Position numbers and translations under genes: made by a program. Shown in pieces: positions 7,520 to 15,445 of a stretch of DNA of 64,000 nucleotides (within the stretch, counting starts at the first letter, position 1; every line of letters begins with the position of its first letter). A model generated the notes under the pieces. It saw only the letters and a list, made by a program, of their open reading frames with translations, did not search any database and was not told where the DNA came from. Source of the stretch: VAXT01 sp035318925 (lineage in GTDB: Bacteria; Actinomycetota; Thermoleophilia; Gaiellales; Gaiellaceae); NCBI GenBank assembly GCA_035318925.1, contig DATHDS010000021.1, positions 62,001 to 126,000 of the forward strand, in the 5' to 3' direction.

Positions 7520-8487
7520 TCGATCCTCTCGACCGCTGGCGCGAGTACGGCGAGAAGCCCCACTTCGCCGGACTGCTCACGTTCGGCGGGCTCCCCTACA
7601 CCGAGGACCCGGCGGAGCTCACCGGAATCGCCGTCGCGGTCGTCGGGGCACCGACCGACGATCTCGTCTCCAATCGGCCGGGAGCCCGCTTCGGCCCGCG
7701 GGCGATCCGCGCGGCGAGCGGCTCGCCCGGCCCGCACCTCGAGGCCGGCATCGACGCCTTCGCCGAGTTGCGGATGGTCGACTTCGGCGACGCCCCCGTG
7801 GTGCCCGCCGACCCGGCGCGCTCGCTCGCTGCGATCGAGGCGACCGTCGGGCAGGTGCTCGCGGCCGGCGCGATCCCGATCGTCCTCGGGGGCGACCACT
7901 CGATCGCCGAGCCCGACATCCGCGCCTGCGCGGCCGCGCACGGCCCCGTCGGCCTCGTCCACTTCGACACGCACACGGACACCGGAACGCAGGTCTTCGG
8001 GGTCGAGGTCTCGCACGGGACGCCGATGTACCGCCTCGTCGAGGAGGGGGCGATCGACCCGACGCGCTATGTCCAGATCGGCCTGCGCGGCTACTGGCCC
8101 GGCCCGGCGGAGTTCGAGTGGCAGGCCAAGCAGGGGATCAAGAGCTTCTTCGCCCACGACGTGCGCCGCCTCGGGATCGAGGACGTGATCGCGCAGACTC
8201 TCGCGATCGCCGGCAAGGGCGTCGCGTTCCTCTCGATCGACGTGGACGTGCTCGACCCCGCCTTCGCTCCCGGGACCGGCACGCCCGAGCCGGGCGGCCT
8301 CACCCCGGCAGAGCTGCTCTGGGCCGTGCGGACGGCCGCCGCCAAGCTCAACGTGGTCGGAGCCGAGGTCGTCGAGGTGATCCCGACGGCCGTCGGCTCG
8401 GCGGACATCACCGCGCTCGTCGCCGAGCGGACCGTGCGCGAGCTGATGACGGGGATCGCGCTGCGCCGCCGTTCAGTGTGGAAGTAG
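7516..8487 (+). CDS. Ureohydrolase (agmatinase/guanidinobutyrase/arginase family)
   Basis: This 323-residue enzyme is of the binuclear-manganese ureohydrolase fold, which hydrolyses guanidino compounds to an amine and urea. All six metal ligands are visible: GGDHS (His about 126), FDTHTDT (Asp-His-Asp, about 152-156) and SIDVDVLDP (two Asp, about 243-245). PGTGTPEPGGLT is the typical agmatinase-side signature. The usual DAH is DTH here. RPGARFGPRAIR near residue 60 matches the N-terminal family segment. Agmatinase, guanidinobutyrase and formiminoglutamase cannot be told apart reliably. It is co-translated with the preceding MFS transporter; its last 15 bases overlap the convergent MBL-like gene. 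Confidence 0.88.
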   Translation: MIDPLDRWREYGEKPHFAGLLTFGGLPYTEDPAELTGIAVAVVGAPTDDLVSNRPGARFGPRAIRAASGSPGPHLEAGIDAFAELRMVDFGDAPVVPADPARSLAAIEATVGQVLAAGAIPIVLGGDHSIAEPDIRACAAAHGPVGLVHFDTHTDTGTQVFGVEVSHGTPMYRLVEEGAIDPTRYVQIGLRGYWPGPAEFEWQAKQGIKSFFAHDVRRLGIEDVIAQTLAIAGKGVAFLSIDVDVLDPAFAPGTGTPEPGGLTPAELLWAVRTAAAKLNVVGAEVVEVIPTAVGSADITALVAERTVRELMTGIALRRRSVWK

Positions 8488-9060
8488 GGCTCGCGGCAGG
8501 CGCCTGCGTGCCGTAGCGAGCGCTTCCCGCAGCGCGGGTGCGGCCCCGGGGCCGTGGACGCCGTCGCCGTGCCCGAAGAGGATGTGCTCCGGCTCGAGCC
8601 CTCCGAGAGCGCGCCTCGGTGGGGCCAGGCGCAGGAGGGGATGAACGCCGAACGGTTCGCCCCGCGCGCGGAAGTAGCCGAGGCTCCCGAGCGCGTCGCC
8701 GCAGACGAGGATCCGCTGCTCGGGCCACCAGACGGCGATCTCACGCCAGATCCTGCGCCGCGCGATCGGCAGCACGACGAACGGCGCTCCCGGCACGTCG
8801 GTGAACGGCGTCACGTGGAGAGCGAGGCCGAGCCGGCCGGCGACCGCGGCACAGTCCCGCTTGTGACGGTCGAGGAGCTGGACGATTCCGGCCGGCTCGC
8901 CGAGGGCGCGGATCCGCTCGTCGATTCCGGGGGCATCGACGACGTCCGTCAGCCAGACGCTTCCACCCGTCTTCACGGCGTGCGAGGTCCGGTGGAGCCG
9001 CTCGCCTTCGAGGCTCCACCCGAAGCCGTGCTCGAACTCGTCACTGAATCGGAGCCTCAT
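8473..9060 (-). CDS. Metallo-beta-lactamase-fold-like protein lacking the full HxHxDH motif
   Basis: 195 residues from the ATG at 9060. Hallmarks of a degenerate MBL hydrolase are VWLTDVVDAPG early, then LLDRHKRDCAAVAGRLG where the HxHxDH motif would be expected, RILVCGDALGS (the typical Asp-bearing strand) and HILFGHGDGVHG (the terminal His). Only HxxxD of the first motif is kept, so metal binding may be altered. Its function is unknown; related stand-alone proteins are usually annotated only as MBL-fold. The 141-base stretch upstream of it (9061-9201) holds no gene, only a short ATGCATGCAT self-complementary run. Confidence 0.7.
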   Translation of the reverse strand: MRLRFSDEFEHGFGWSLEGERLHRTSHAVKTGGSVWLTDVVDAPGIDERIRALGEPAGIVQLLDRHKRDCAAVAGRLGLALHVTPFTDVPGAPFVVLPIARRRIWREIAVWWPEQRILVCGDALGSLGYFRARGEPFGVHPLLRLAPPRRALGGLEPEHILFGHGDGVHGPGAAPALREALATARRRLPRALLPH

Positions 9061-9201
9061 GGGAACTTTTCGAGCTAGCCGTCGGGGCCGGCCGCAGGCC
9101 ACCCACCGATTTCAGCCTAACGGCGAAATGCATGCATGTCTGTGCCGTGGGTGTCGCGAAAGTGGAACTCTGAGCTGCCCGAAGCGACTTCCTGCGCCGA
9201 T

Positions 9202-9483
9202 TCAGGCGGGCGCGGCGGTGCCCGGCCCGGTCGACGTCCACTCGCGCACCTCGTACCAGTGGCTGGCCCGCAGGGCTTCGGCCACCCTCGGGTCCGTGTG
9301 CTCGGCGTAGAACACGTTCTTGTCCAGGTCGGCGCAGATCGCGACGTCGTCGAGCGAGATGTCCGGCAGCGTCATGAGCGCGTCGCCCGGAAGCTTCGCC
9401 TCCGCCACCGTGTAGTGCTTGAACTGGAGCTCCGGCGCGATCTCGGTCAGCTGTGGCCAGTCGGGACAGGTTCTCGAGCTCAT
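9202..9483 (-). CDS. Small protein of unknown function at the end of the wzm-hemE-hemH-wzt operon
   Basis: A 93-residue ORF whose ATG overlaps the stop of the wzt-like gene (ATGA), so it is translated as part of that operon. It is acidic, with no signal peptide or membrane segment. Recognisable blocks are CPDWPQLTEIAPELQFKHY, DVAICADLDKNVFYAEH and ALRASHWYEVREW. Its composition and predicted strand-helix alternation look like a real folded domain. No family is recognised. Its place behind hemE/hemH/wzt allows a role in either heme or export, and the sequence does not decide between them. Confidence 0.65.
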   Translation of the reverse strand: MSSRTCPDWPQLTEIAPELQFKHYTVAEAKLPGDALMTLPDISLDDVAICADLDKNVFYAEHTDPRVAEALRASHWYEVREWTSTGPGTAAPA

Positions 9484-10697
9484 GCCGCTCCCACCTGGGG
9501 CCGCGACCCTTCCAGCGACCATGCGCCCTCGAAGAGCAGCGGGCCTCGCGAATGATCGCTGCTGGAGACGATGAACTGCGCCGCGCGGTCGAGGCGGTGG
9601 TAACGGTGCGATCCCTCGGCGTCGACGATGGTGACGCCGAACTGGAAGGTGCCCTCCGCGAGCGGCAGGCGGTCGACTGCGAACCGAACGTGCCCGACGC
9701 CCGGCTCCCCGTCCCAACCCAGCTCGCCGAGATCCTGCTGGGTGGCCCCGAGCAGGGCGCCCGAGAGGTCGCGTAGCTCCAGTGAGAGGCGCGGCGGAGT
9801 GATCGACTGCTTCGTCTCGAGGAGGAGCCGGACCGAGATCGGCTCGCCGGCGACATAGCGGTCTCGTGGGACACCGTCGGCACCCTCGACCGCAAACGCG
9901 GCGACTCGCACCTCGCCTGAGCCCCACTCCCGCAGCCCCGCGCCGGCCTCGGGTGGCGCCTCCTCGTCGGCGAGCAACGCCTGGTAGCGCTTCAGCGCCT
10001 CCTCGGTATCGCCGTCGTATTCGATCTGCCCGTTCCGAAGCAGCACCGCCCGGTCACAGAGCTGTTCGACCGCTGTGGCGGCGTGCGACACGAAGCAGAG
10101 GGTGCCGCCCTGGCCGGTGAAATCGATGATCTTGTTCACGCACTTGCGCTGAAACGCCTCGTCGCCGACGGCGAAGACCTCGTCGAGGAGGAGCACCTCG
10201 GCCTGGACGTGCACCGCGATCGCAAACCCGAGTCGCATTTGCATCCCGGCCGAATACGTGCGCACGGGGAAGTCGATGAACCTGTCGAGCTCGGCAAAGG
10301 CAACGATCTCCTCAAGTCGCTCGTTGATCGTGCGCCGCTTGAGCCCGTAGATCGACCCGCTCAGGTAGATGTTCTCGCGCCCGGTGAAATCGGGGTGGAA
10401 GCCTGCGCCCAGCTCGAGGAGTGACCCGACCGAGCCCCCGACCTCGACCCGCCCCGTCGTCGGGCCGAAGATGCCCGCGATCAGCCTGAGGAGCGTCGTC
10501 TTGCCCGAGCCGTTTCGGCCGACGAAGCCAATCGACTTGCCGGGCTCTACGTGCAGCGTGACGTCACGTAGCGCCCAGATGTCCGTCGGCTTCAGATCTC
10601 GCCGGCGCACGACCGCCTCCTTCAGGGTCATATTCCGCTTCGGGTAGACGCGGAAACGGCGTCCGACGTTCTCGAACAGGATCTCGCCATTCTTCAC
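9480..10697 (-). CDS. wzt: Polysaccharide ABC exporter ATPase with Wzt-type C-terminal domain
   Basis: 405 residues. The N-terminal ABC domain has Walker A GRNGSGKT (60-67), the Wzt/TagH-type signature YSAGM (148-152), Walker B LLLDE (169-173) and H-loop His205. From about 255 a separate beta-rich domain follows (GEVRVAAFAVEG, SLELRDLSGALLG, QFGVTIVDAEG), like the carbohydrate-binding C-terminal domain of Wzt that selects finished O-antigen chains. It would pair with the permease at 12595-13386 to export a lipid-linked polysaccharide. Oddly, hemE and hemH lie between the two subunits. The GTG start overlaps the hemH stop (GTGA). Confidence 0.9.
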   Translation of the reverse strand: MKNGEILFENVGRRFRVYPKRNMTLKEAVVRRRDLKPTDIWALRDVTLHVEPGKSIGFVGRNGSGKTTLLRLIAGIFGPTTGRVEVGGSVGSLLELGAGFHPDFTGRENIYLSGSIYGLKRRTINERLEEIVAFAELDRFIDFPVRTYSAGMQMRLGFAIAVHVQAEVLLLDEVFAVGDEAFQRKCVNKIIDFTGQGGTLCFVSHAATAVEQLCDRAVLLRNGQIEYDGDTEEALKRYQALLADEEAPPEAGAGLREWGSGEVRVAAFAVEGADGVPRDRYVAGEPISVRLLLETKQSITPPRLSLELRDLSGALLGATQQDLGELGWDGEPGVGHVRFAVDRLPLAEGTFQFGVTIVDAEGSHRYHRLDRAAQFIVSSSDHSRGPLLFEGAWSLEGSRPQVGAA

Positions 10698-11569
10698 GGC
10701 TTCGAGGGTACTTCAACGGCCTCGCGTGACAGCTCGGCCAGGCCGCGGATAAAGGCGGGATCGTCGTTCAGGGACTCGATCCGCTCGAGTTCGAGCCCGA
10801 GGTCGGCGGCACGCTCCCGCGCCTCGACGTCGATGTCCCAGAGGATCTCCAGGTGGTCGGAGACGAAGCCGATCGGGCAGACCAGGACGCGGTTGACGCC
10901 CGCGCCGGCGAGCGTGTCCAGCTCCTCGAGCAGGTCGGGGCCGAGCCAGGGCTCGCCAGTGGCGCTCGCGCTCTGGTACGCGAACGACCAGCGCTCGAGC
11001 CCGGCCCGCTCCGCGACGAGACGGGCCGTCTCGAGCAGTTGCTCCTGGTACGGATCGCCGGACTCGAGAATGCGAGCGGGGAGGCTGTGGGCGGTGAAGA
11101 CGACGTGACCGGGCTCGCCGCGCACGCGGTCAGCCAGGACGTCGAGGAACGGCTCGTGGAGGTGCCAGCTCTCGACGAACCGGAGCTCGGCGCGGTTCGC
11201 GAGCGCGTCGACGAGCCGCTGCCGATAGCCCTCGACAGACAGACGCGAGTAGTGGGGGGCGAGGACAATGCCGACGATGGTCTCGGCGCCTCCGGCAAGC
11301 GCCCGTTCGACGGCCTCGGCGATCCGCGGTTGCCAGTGCTTCATGCCGACGAAGACGGGCGCGCCCAGCTCGCGCTCGAGCGCCGCCCGCTGCGCCTCGG
11401 TCGCGTCGTCGAGCGGCGAGCGCCCCCCGATCCGCCGGTAGCGCTCCGCCAGCTCCTCGACCGCGCCGGGCGAGACCGGCTTGCCCTCGCGCACGTCGGC
11501 CAGATACGCAGGCACGTCCTCCGGTCGCGACGGGCTCCCGTAGGCCATGAGGACAATCGCGAGCTTCAC
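10694..11569 (-). CDS. hemH: Ferrochelatase (HemH/CpfC)
   Basis: This 291-residue ferrochelatase inserts iron into the porphyrin. The catalytic His161 is in FTAHSLP, and the metal-site Glu241 is in SDHLEILWDID. The N-terminal VLMAYGSPSRPEDV and GMKHWQP are family segments. In actinobacteria the enzyme normally acts on coproporphyrin III (CpfC), with HemQ finishing heme. That is known biology, not readable from this sequence. Length and soluble character agree with the Gram-positive type. The GTG start overlaps the hemE stop (GTGA), and its own stop overlaps the wzt start. Confidence 0.95.
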   Translation of the reverse strand: MKLAIVLMAYGSPSRPEDVPAYLADVREGKPVSPGAVEELAERYRRIGGRSPLDDATEAQRAALERELGAPVFVGMKHWQPRIAEAVERALAGGAETIVGIVLAPHYSRLSVEGYRQRLVDALANRAELRFVESWHLHEPFLDVLADRVRGEPGHVVFTAHSLPARILESGDPYQEQLLETARLVAERAGLERWSFAYQSASATGEPWLGPDLLEELDTLAGAGVNRVLVCPIGFVSDHLEILWDIDVEARERAADLGLELERIESLNDDPAFIRGLAELSREAVEVPSKP

Positions 11570-12594
11570 GCGGCGACCTTCGCGGTCTGCTCGTGCACGA
11601 GCTCGACGAGTCGCCTCAGATCCGCGGGATCGGTCTCCGGGAGCACCCCGTGCCCGAGGTTGAAGATGTGGCCCGGCCGCCCACCGGCGGACTCGAGGAT
11701 CGCGAGCGCCGACTCGCGCGTCCGCTCGAACGGCCCCAGCAGGAGTGCCGGGTCGAGGTTGCCCTGCACGCCCCGGTCGAAGCCGACCCGCTGCCAGCCC
11801 TCGTCGAGCCGCACACGCCAGTCGAGGCCGATCACGTCTCCGCCGGCTCTCGCCATCGCCTCGAGCAGGTGCGCCGTCCCGGTTCCGAAGTGGATCGTCG
11901 GAGCGTCGACCGAGGCGAGGATGCGTGCCGAGTACGGCGCGACGAACTCCTCGTAGTCGGCCTGCGAGAGCGCGCCGATCCACGAGTCGAAGAGCTGGAC
12001 GACGTCGGCGCCCGCGGCGAGCGTGGCCCGGAGGTAGGCGATCGAGGTCTCCGTCAGCTTCTCCATCAGGCCGTGCCACACGTCAGGCGCGGCGTACATG
12101 GAGCGCTTCGTCTGTACGAAGCCGCGGGTGGGCTTGCCCTCGACGAGGTAGCCGGCGACTGTGAACGGGCCGCCGCAGAAGCCGACGAGCGCCTGCTCCG
12201 GCTTGAGCCGGGAACGAACCAGCCGCACGGCCTCGAGGATGAACGGCACCGACTCCTCCGGGTCGGGCACGCGGAGCGCCTCGACGTCGGCGGCGGTCCG
12301 GACCGGCCTCTCGATCACCGGACCGACGTTCTCGACCAGCTCGACGTCGATCCCCATGCCGAGGATCGGCAGCATGATGTCCGCGAACATGACCGCGGCG
12401 TCGACTCCGTGCACGCGAACGGGCTCGAGCGTGACCTCGGCGCAGAGCTCGGGCTGCCGGCAGACCTCGAACAGGGTGTGGCGTTTGCGGATCTCGCGGT
12501 AGCCGGGCAGCGAGCGCCCCGCCTGGCGCATGAACCAGACCGGCGTCCGCTCGACCGGCTCCAGGCGCGCGGCTCTGACGAGGAGCGGGGGCAC
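11566..12594 (-). CDS. hemE: Uroporphyrinogen decarboxylase
   Basis: This 342-residue enzyme of normal length decarboxylates uroporphyrinogen III to coproporphyrinogen III. The N-terminal signature FMRQAGRSLPGYR (21-33) carries the Arg residues that hold substrate carboxylates. MFADIMLPILGMGI contains the essential Asp, and GFCGGPFTVAGYLVEG and QLFDSWIGALS are further conserved blocks. The C-terminal FNLGHGVLPETDP is the usual HGxxP motif. Its GTG start abuts the TAA of the upstream permease gene with no spacing, so it is embedded in the exporter operon. hemE-hemH adjacency is common in Gram-positive bacteria; the exporter neighbours are not. Confidence 0.97.
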   Translation of the reverse strand: MPPLLVRAARLEPVERTPVWFMRQAGRSLPGYREIRKRHTLFEVCRQPELCAEVTLEPVRVHGVDAAVMFADIMLPILGMGIDVELVENVGPVIERPVRTAADVEALRVPDPEESVPFILEAVRLVRSRLKPEQALVGFCGGPFTVAGYLVEGKPTRGFVQTKRSMYAAPDVWHGLMEKLTETSIAYLRATLAAGADVVQLFDSWIGALSQADYEEFVAPYSARILASVDAPTIHFGTGTAHLLEAMARAGGDVIGLDWRVRLDEGWQRVGFDRGVQGNLDPALLLGPFERTRESALAILESAGGRPGHIFNLGHGVLPETDPADLRRLVELVHEQTAKVAA

Positions 12595-13386
12595 TTAGAG
12601 GTGTGCAGCGAGCTGGTCGTCGACGCGCCGGAAGACGAACGCCGCGGCGGCCAGCGCGACGAGAGCGGCGACGATCACGTAGGCCACGTCGCCGGCGCGG
12701 GGGAGCCGCCCGAAGAAGAGCGGGTCGCGAATCGCGAGGACGAACGGCGCGACGGGGTTACCGTAGTGGACGGCGTCGACGAGAGCCGGGTGATTGCCGA
12801 TCCCCGGCAGGTCGAAGGTGTAGAAGACGGGCGTCAGGAAGAACCAGGGCAGCAGCACCGCGGTCAACAGGTGCTCGACGTCCCGGAAGATGACCGTCAG
12901 CGAGGCGAGCACGAGCGCGAGGCTCCCGGCCAGCGCGACGAGCGGCAGCACGAGCGGAATGCCGGCCCAGAACGTCGATCGCGTCGCCGGAACGAAGATC
13001 AGGTTCACCGGGACGATGATCGCGAGCATCACTAGCAGCGTGACCGCGTTCGTCGCGACGACTGCAAACGGCAGCAGTTGCCGAGGGAATCGCACCTGCT
13101 TCACGAGGCTCGCCTGTCCGAGCAGGCTGGTGCACGACGTCTGGAGAGCGCCCTGGAAGAACACCCACGTCACGAGCCCGGAAAGCAGGAAGAGCGGGTA
13201 ATGGTGGATCGAGACGGCCTTCAGGAGCACCGAGAAGACGACCGTGTAGACCCCCATCAGGACGACCGGTAGCACGAGCGTCCAGCCGAGCCCGAGCACC
13301 GAGCCGCGGTACTTCACGCTCAGCTCTCGCCGAAACAGGTTGAGGAAAAGATCGCGGTAGCGGAAAAGGTCGGCGTAGAGCGTCAC
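12595..13386 (-). CDS. wzm: Polysaccharide ABC exporter permease (Wzm/TagG type)
   Basis: This 263-residue ABC-2 permease has six predicted membrane helices. The N-terminal amphipathic segment (FRYRDLFLNLFRRELSVKYRGS) followed by VLGLGWTLVLP is the hallmark of the Wzm/TagG/KpsM group, and FFLTPVFY marks the fifth helix. It would form the channel of the exporter powered by the ATPase at 9480-10697. The GTG at 13386 is supported by a -10 box 8 bases upstream. It is the first gene of the five-gene minus-strand operon (wzm, hemE, hemH, wzt, small ORF) and is divergent from a GT4 with only 34 bases between starts. Confidence 0.92.
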   Translation of the reverse strand: MTLYADLFRYRDLFLNLFRRELSVKYRGSVLGLGWTLVLPVVLMGVYTVVFSVLLKAVSIHHYPLFLLSGLVTWVFFQGALQTSCTSLLGQASLVKQVRFPRQLLPFAVVATNAVTLLVMLAIIVPVNLIFVPATRSTFWAGIPLVLPLVALAGSLALVLASLTVIFRDVEHLLTAVLLPWFFLTPVFYTFDLPGIGNHPALVDAVHYGNPVAPFVLAIRDPLFFGRLPRAGDVAYVIVAALVALAAAAFVFRRVDDQLAAHL

Positions 13387-13394
13387 GGCCGCTC

Positions 13395-13400
13395 AGTCTA
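13395..13400 (-). promoter_or_regulatory. Close-set -10 box (TAGACT) for the wzm-hemE-hemH-wzt operon
   Basis: On the minus strand TAGACT stands 8 bases before the GTG at 13386, with no Shine-Dalgarno. It shares a 34-base gap with an opposing box. Confidence 0.5.
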
Positions 13401-13406
13401 GGTGTC

Positions 13407-13412
13407 TAAGGT
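13407..13412 (+). promoter_or_regulatory. Close-set -10 box (TAAGGT) for the first GT4
   Basis: TAAGGT stands 8 bases before the GTG at 13421. It lies 6 bases from the opposing box for wzm, so polymerase binding in the two directions should compete. Confidence 0.5.
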
Positions 13413-13420
13413 GACCCTCC

Positions 13421-14440
13421 GTGCGCATCGTCATCGACGCAACCCCTCTCTCCCACCCGCGTACCGGGGTCGGCAACTACCTGCGCGGCTCGCTCCGCGG
13501 GCTGGCCGCGGCGGCGGGAGCCGAGCACGAGATCGTGGCCTTCGCGGCCGTCAGCATGCTGGCACGAAGTCGGCTCCAGGAGGCGCTCGCGGACATCCCC
13601 GTCGAGCGCCGTCTCGTCACGCTTCCTCCCTCGGCGTACGTCTGGCGCGCGCTCTGGAGCCGTGCCGGCGTCCCGGCGGTCGAGCGCCTGGCCGGCCCGC
13701 TCGACGTCTTCCACTTCTCAGACTGGATGTACCCGCGCCAGCGCGGGGGCCTCCGCTCGACGATCGTCCACGACCTCATCCCGCTGCACTTCCCAGAGTG
13801 GGTGCACCCGCGGACGCGCCGTCTGCACCTCGCGAAGTACGCGCATGCGGCCCGCACCTGCGACGTGATCGTGACCATCTCCTCGTTCACCGCCGACGAC
13901 ATCGCCGAGCGCCTTGAATTCCCGCGAAAGCGGATCGTCGTCGCCTACCCCGGGGTGGACGAGCGATTCGCGCCCGGCGACCCGCCGCGTGACGGCAACT
14001 ACGTGCTCATGCTCGCCCCGGGCGACCCCCGAAAGAACTACGCCGCCCTGGCCTCGGCGGTCGAACTCGTCCGGTCGCAGCGGCCGGAGCTGCGCCTGCT
14101 GGCGCCTGACCAGGTGCCGGACGACGAGCTGCCGGCTCTCTACCGGGGCGCCGCCGTCTTCGCGTACCCGTCCTTCTTCGAGGGCTTCGGAATCCCGATC
14201 CTCGAAGCAATGGCGAGCGGCACGCCTGTCGTCGCCTCCTCGCATCCGTCGCTGGACGAGGCCTCCGGAGACGCTGCGGTGCGGGTCGACCCGTCGAGGC
14301 CGGAGGAGATCGCGGAGGGCATCGCGCGAGCCCTCGCCGAGCGGGACGGGCTCGTTTCCAGAGGCCTCGCGCACGCGCGGCGCTTTACGTGGCGTGCTTG
14401 CGGCGAGGCTCACCTGCAAGGATTCCTAGACGGTGTTTGA
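13421..14440 (+). CDS. Glycosyltransferase family 4 (GT-B), first of a tandem set
   Basis: 339 residues. The N-terminal VIDATPLSHPRTGVGNYLRG is the glycine-rich acceptor-side loop of mannosyl/rhamnosyl GT4 enzymes. VHDLIPLHFPEW and TISSFTADDIAERL follow. The C-terminal Rossmann domain has LMLAPGDPRKNY and the family's E-x7-E motif in FFEGFGIPILEAMASGTPVV (about 250-269). These enzymes retain configuration and take NDP-sugars in the cytosol. The similar genes at 14453 and 15442 suggest tandem duplication and stepwise extension of one chain. The GTG start is supported by the -10 box upstream. Confidence 0.9.
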   Translation: MRIVIDATPLSHPRTGVGNYLRGSLRGLAAAAGAEHEIVAFAAVSMLARSRLQEALADIPVERRLVTLPPSAYVWRALWSRAGVPAVERLAGPLDVFHFSDWMYPRQRGGLRSTIVHDLIPLHFPEWVHPRTRRLHLAKYAHAARTCDVIVTISSFTADDIAERLEFPRKRIVVAYPGVDERFAPGDPPRDGNYVLMLAPGDPRKNYAALASAVELVRSQRPELRLLAPDQVPDDELPALYRGAAVFAYPSFFEGFGIPILEAMASGTPVVASSHPSLDEASGDAAVRVDPSRPEEIAEGIARALAERDGLVSRGLAHARRFTWRACGEAHLQGFLDGV

Positions 14441-14452
14441 GACACTTCGCGA

Positions 14453-15445
14453 GTGCTCCGCGTGGGTCTCGACGTCTCCCCGCTCGCCCTGACCAAGGCG
14501 GGGACCGCTCGCTACATAACGAGCCTCCTGGCGGGGCTCGAGCGCGAATCCTCGCTCGAGATTCGGCGGTATTCGTTCGGCGGGTCGGCCCGGCTGACAA
14601 GAGTCGCGCGAGACACGGTCTGGTACGCGGCCCTTCCGCGAAAGGCCCGGCGGGACCAAGTCGACGTGCTCCACTGCACGACGATGCGCGCCCCCTTCCG
14701 CTCCCGAGTACCGCTCGTGGTCACGATCCACGACCTGGCGGTGCTCCGGCACCCGCAGGCTTTCAACCGGTGGACGCGCAGGTACAGCGCGTTCGCTCTC
14801 CCACATGTCGCCAGAGCGGCAGACGCGATCGTCGTCGTGTCCGAGTTCGCGTCCGACGAGGTGCAGGAGCTCCTCCGGGTTCCCGCCGAGAGGATTCGCG
14901 TCATCCCGAACGGGGTCGGGCCGCCGTTCCAGCCGGAGGGGCCGCGCGAAGACGGCTCCTACGTGCTCGCGGTCTCGACGCTCGAGCCGAGAAAGAACCT
15001 GCCCCGGCTCGTCGAGGGGTTCCGCCGGGCCGGGCTCGACGGTCTCGAGCTGCGCCTGGTCGGCGACGAGGGCTGGGGCGACGTGCGCGTCCACGGCGCC
15101 GGCATCCGCCGCCTGGGAGGCGTCGACGACGAGGAGCTCGCCCGCCTCTACCGTGGCGCGGCCTGCGTCGCCTACGTCTCGCTCTACGAAGGGTTCGGGC
15201 TGCCGGTGCTCGAGGCGATGGCCTGCGCCACGCCGGTCGTCGCCCCGGCGGGGAGGCCCTACAACGAGTTCGCACAGGGTGTTGCGTTCGAGGTCGACCC
15301 GCTCGACCCCGATTCGATCGCGCAGGGCCTGCGACAGGCGGTTGCCGGCGGCAGGCAGCCGGTCGGCGCGCGGCGGGCGGCCGACTTCAGCTGGGAGCGG
15401 GCGGTCCAGGCGCATGTCGAACTCTACCGCGAGCTCGCAGCTTGA
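14453..15445 (+). CDS. Glycosyltransferase family 4 (GT-B), second of a tandem set
   Basis: 330 residues, a paralogue of its neighbours. The acceptor loop is DVSPLALTKAGTARY, with VTIHDLAVLRHPQAF and VVSEFASDEVQ in the N-domain. VSTLEPRKNLPRL opens the donor domain and YEGFGLPVLEAMACATPVV (about 245) is the E-x7-E motif. VIPNGVGPPF is the interdomain segment. It starts with GTG 12 bases after the previous stop. No clear own promoter is seen, so it is probably co-transcribed. Its stop overlaps the TTG start of the third GT4. Donor and acceptor are not determinable. Confidence 0.9.
   Translation: MLRVGLDVSPLALTKAGTARYITSLLAGLERESSLEIRRYSFGGSARLTRVARDTVWYAALPRKARRDQVDVLHCTTMRAPFRSRVPLVVTIHDLAVLRHPQAFNRWTRRYSAFALPHVARAADAIVVVSEFASDEVQELLRVPAERIRVIPNGVGPPFQPEGPREDGSYVLAVSTLEPRKNLPRLVEGFRRAGLDGLELRLVGDEGWGDVRVHGAGIRRLGGVDDEELARLYRGAACVAYVSLYEGFGLPVLEAMACATPVVAPAGRPYNEFAQGVAFEVDPLDPDSIAQGLRQAVAGGRQPVGARRAADFSWERAVQAHVELYRELAA

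Noticed and set aside
9061..9201. A small gene in the 141-base gap between the MBL-like gene and the operon end
   Set aside because: Open frames here are parts of longer antisense shadows and lack start signals; only a short self-complementary ATGCATGCAT is visible.
11593..13035. A 480-residue open frame on the plus strand opposite hemE and wzm
   Set aside because: Low-complexity Arg/Asp/Glu-rich sequence with no domain motifs; it is the antisense shadow of two clearly real genes in GC-rich DNA.
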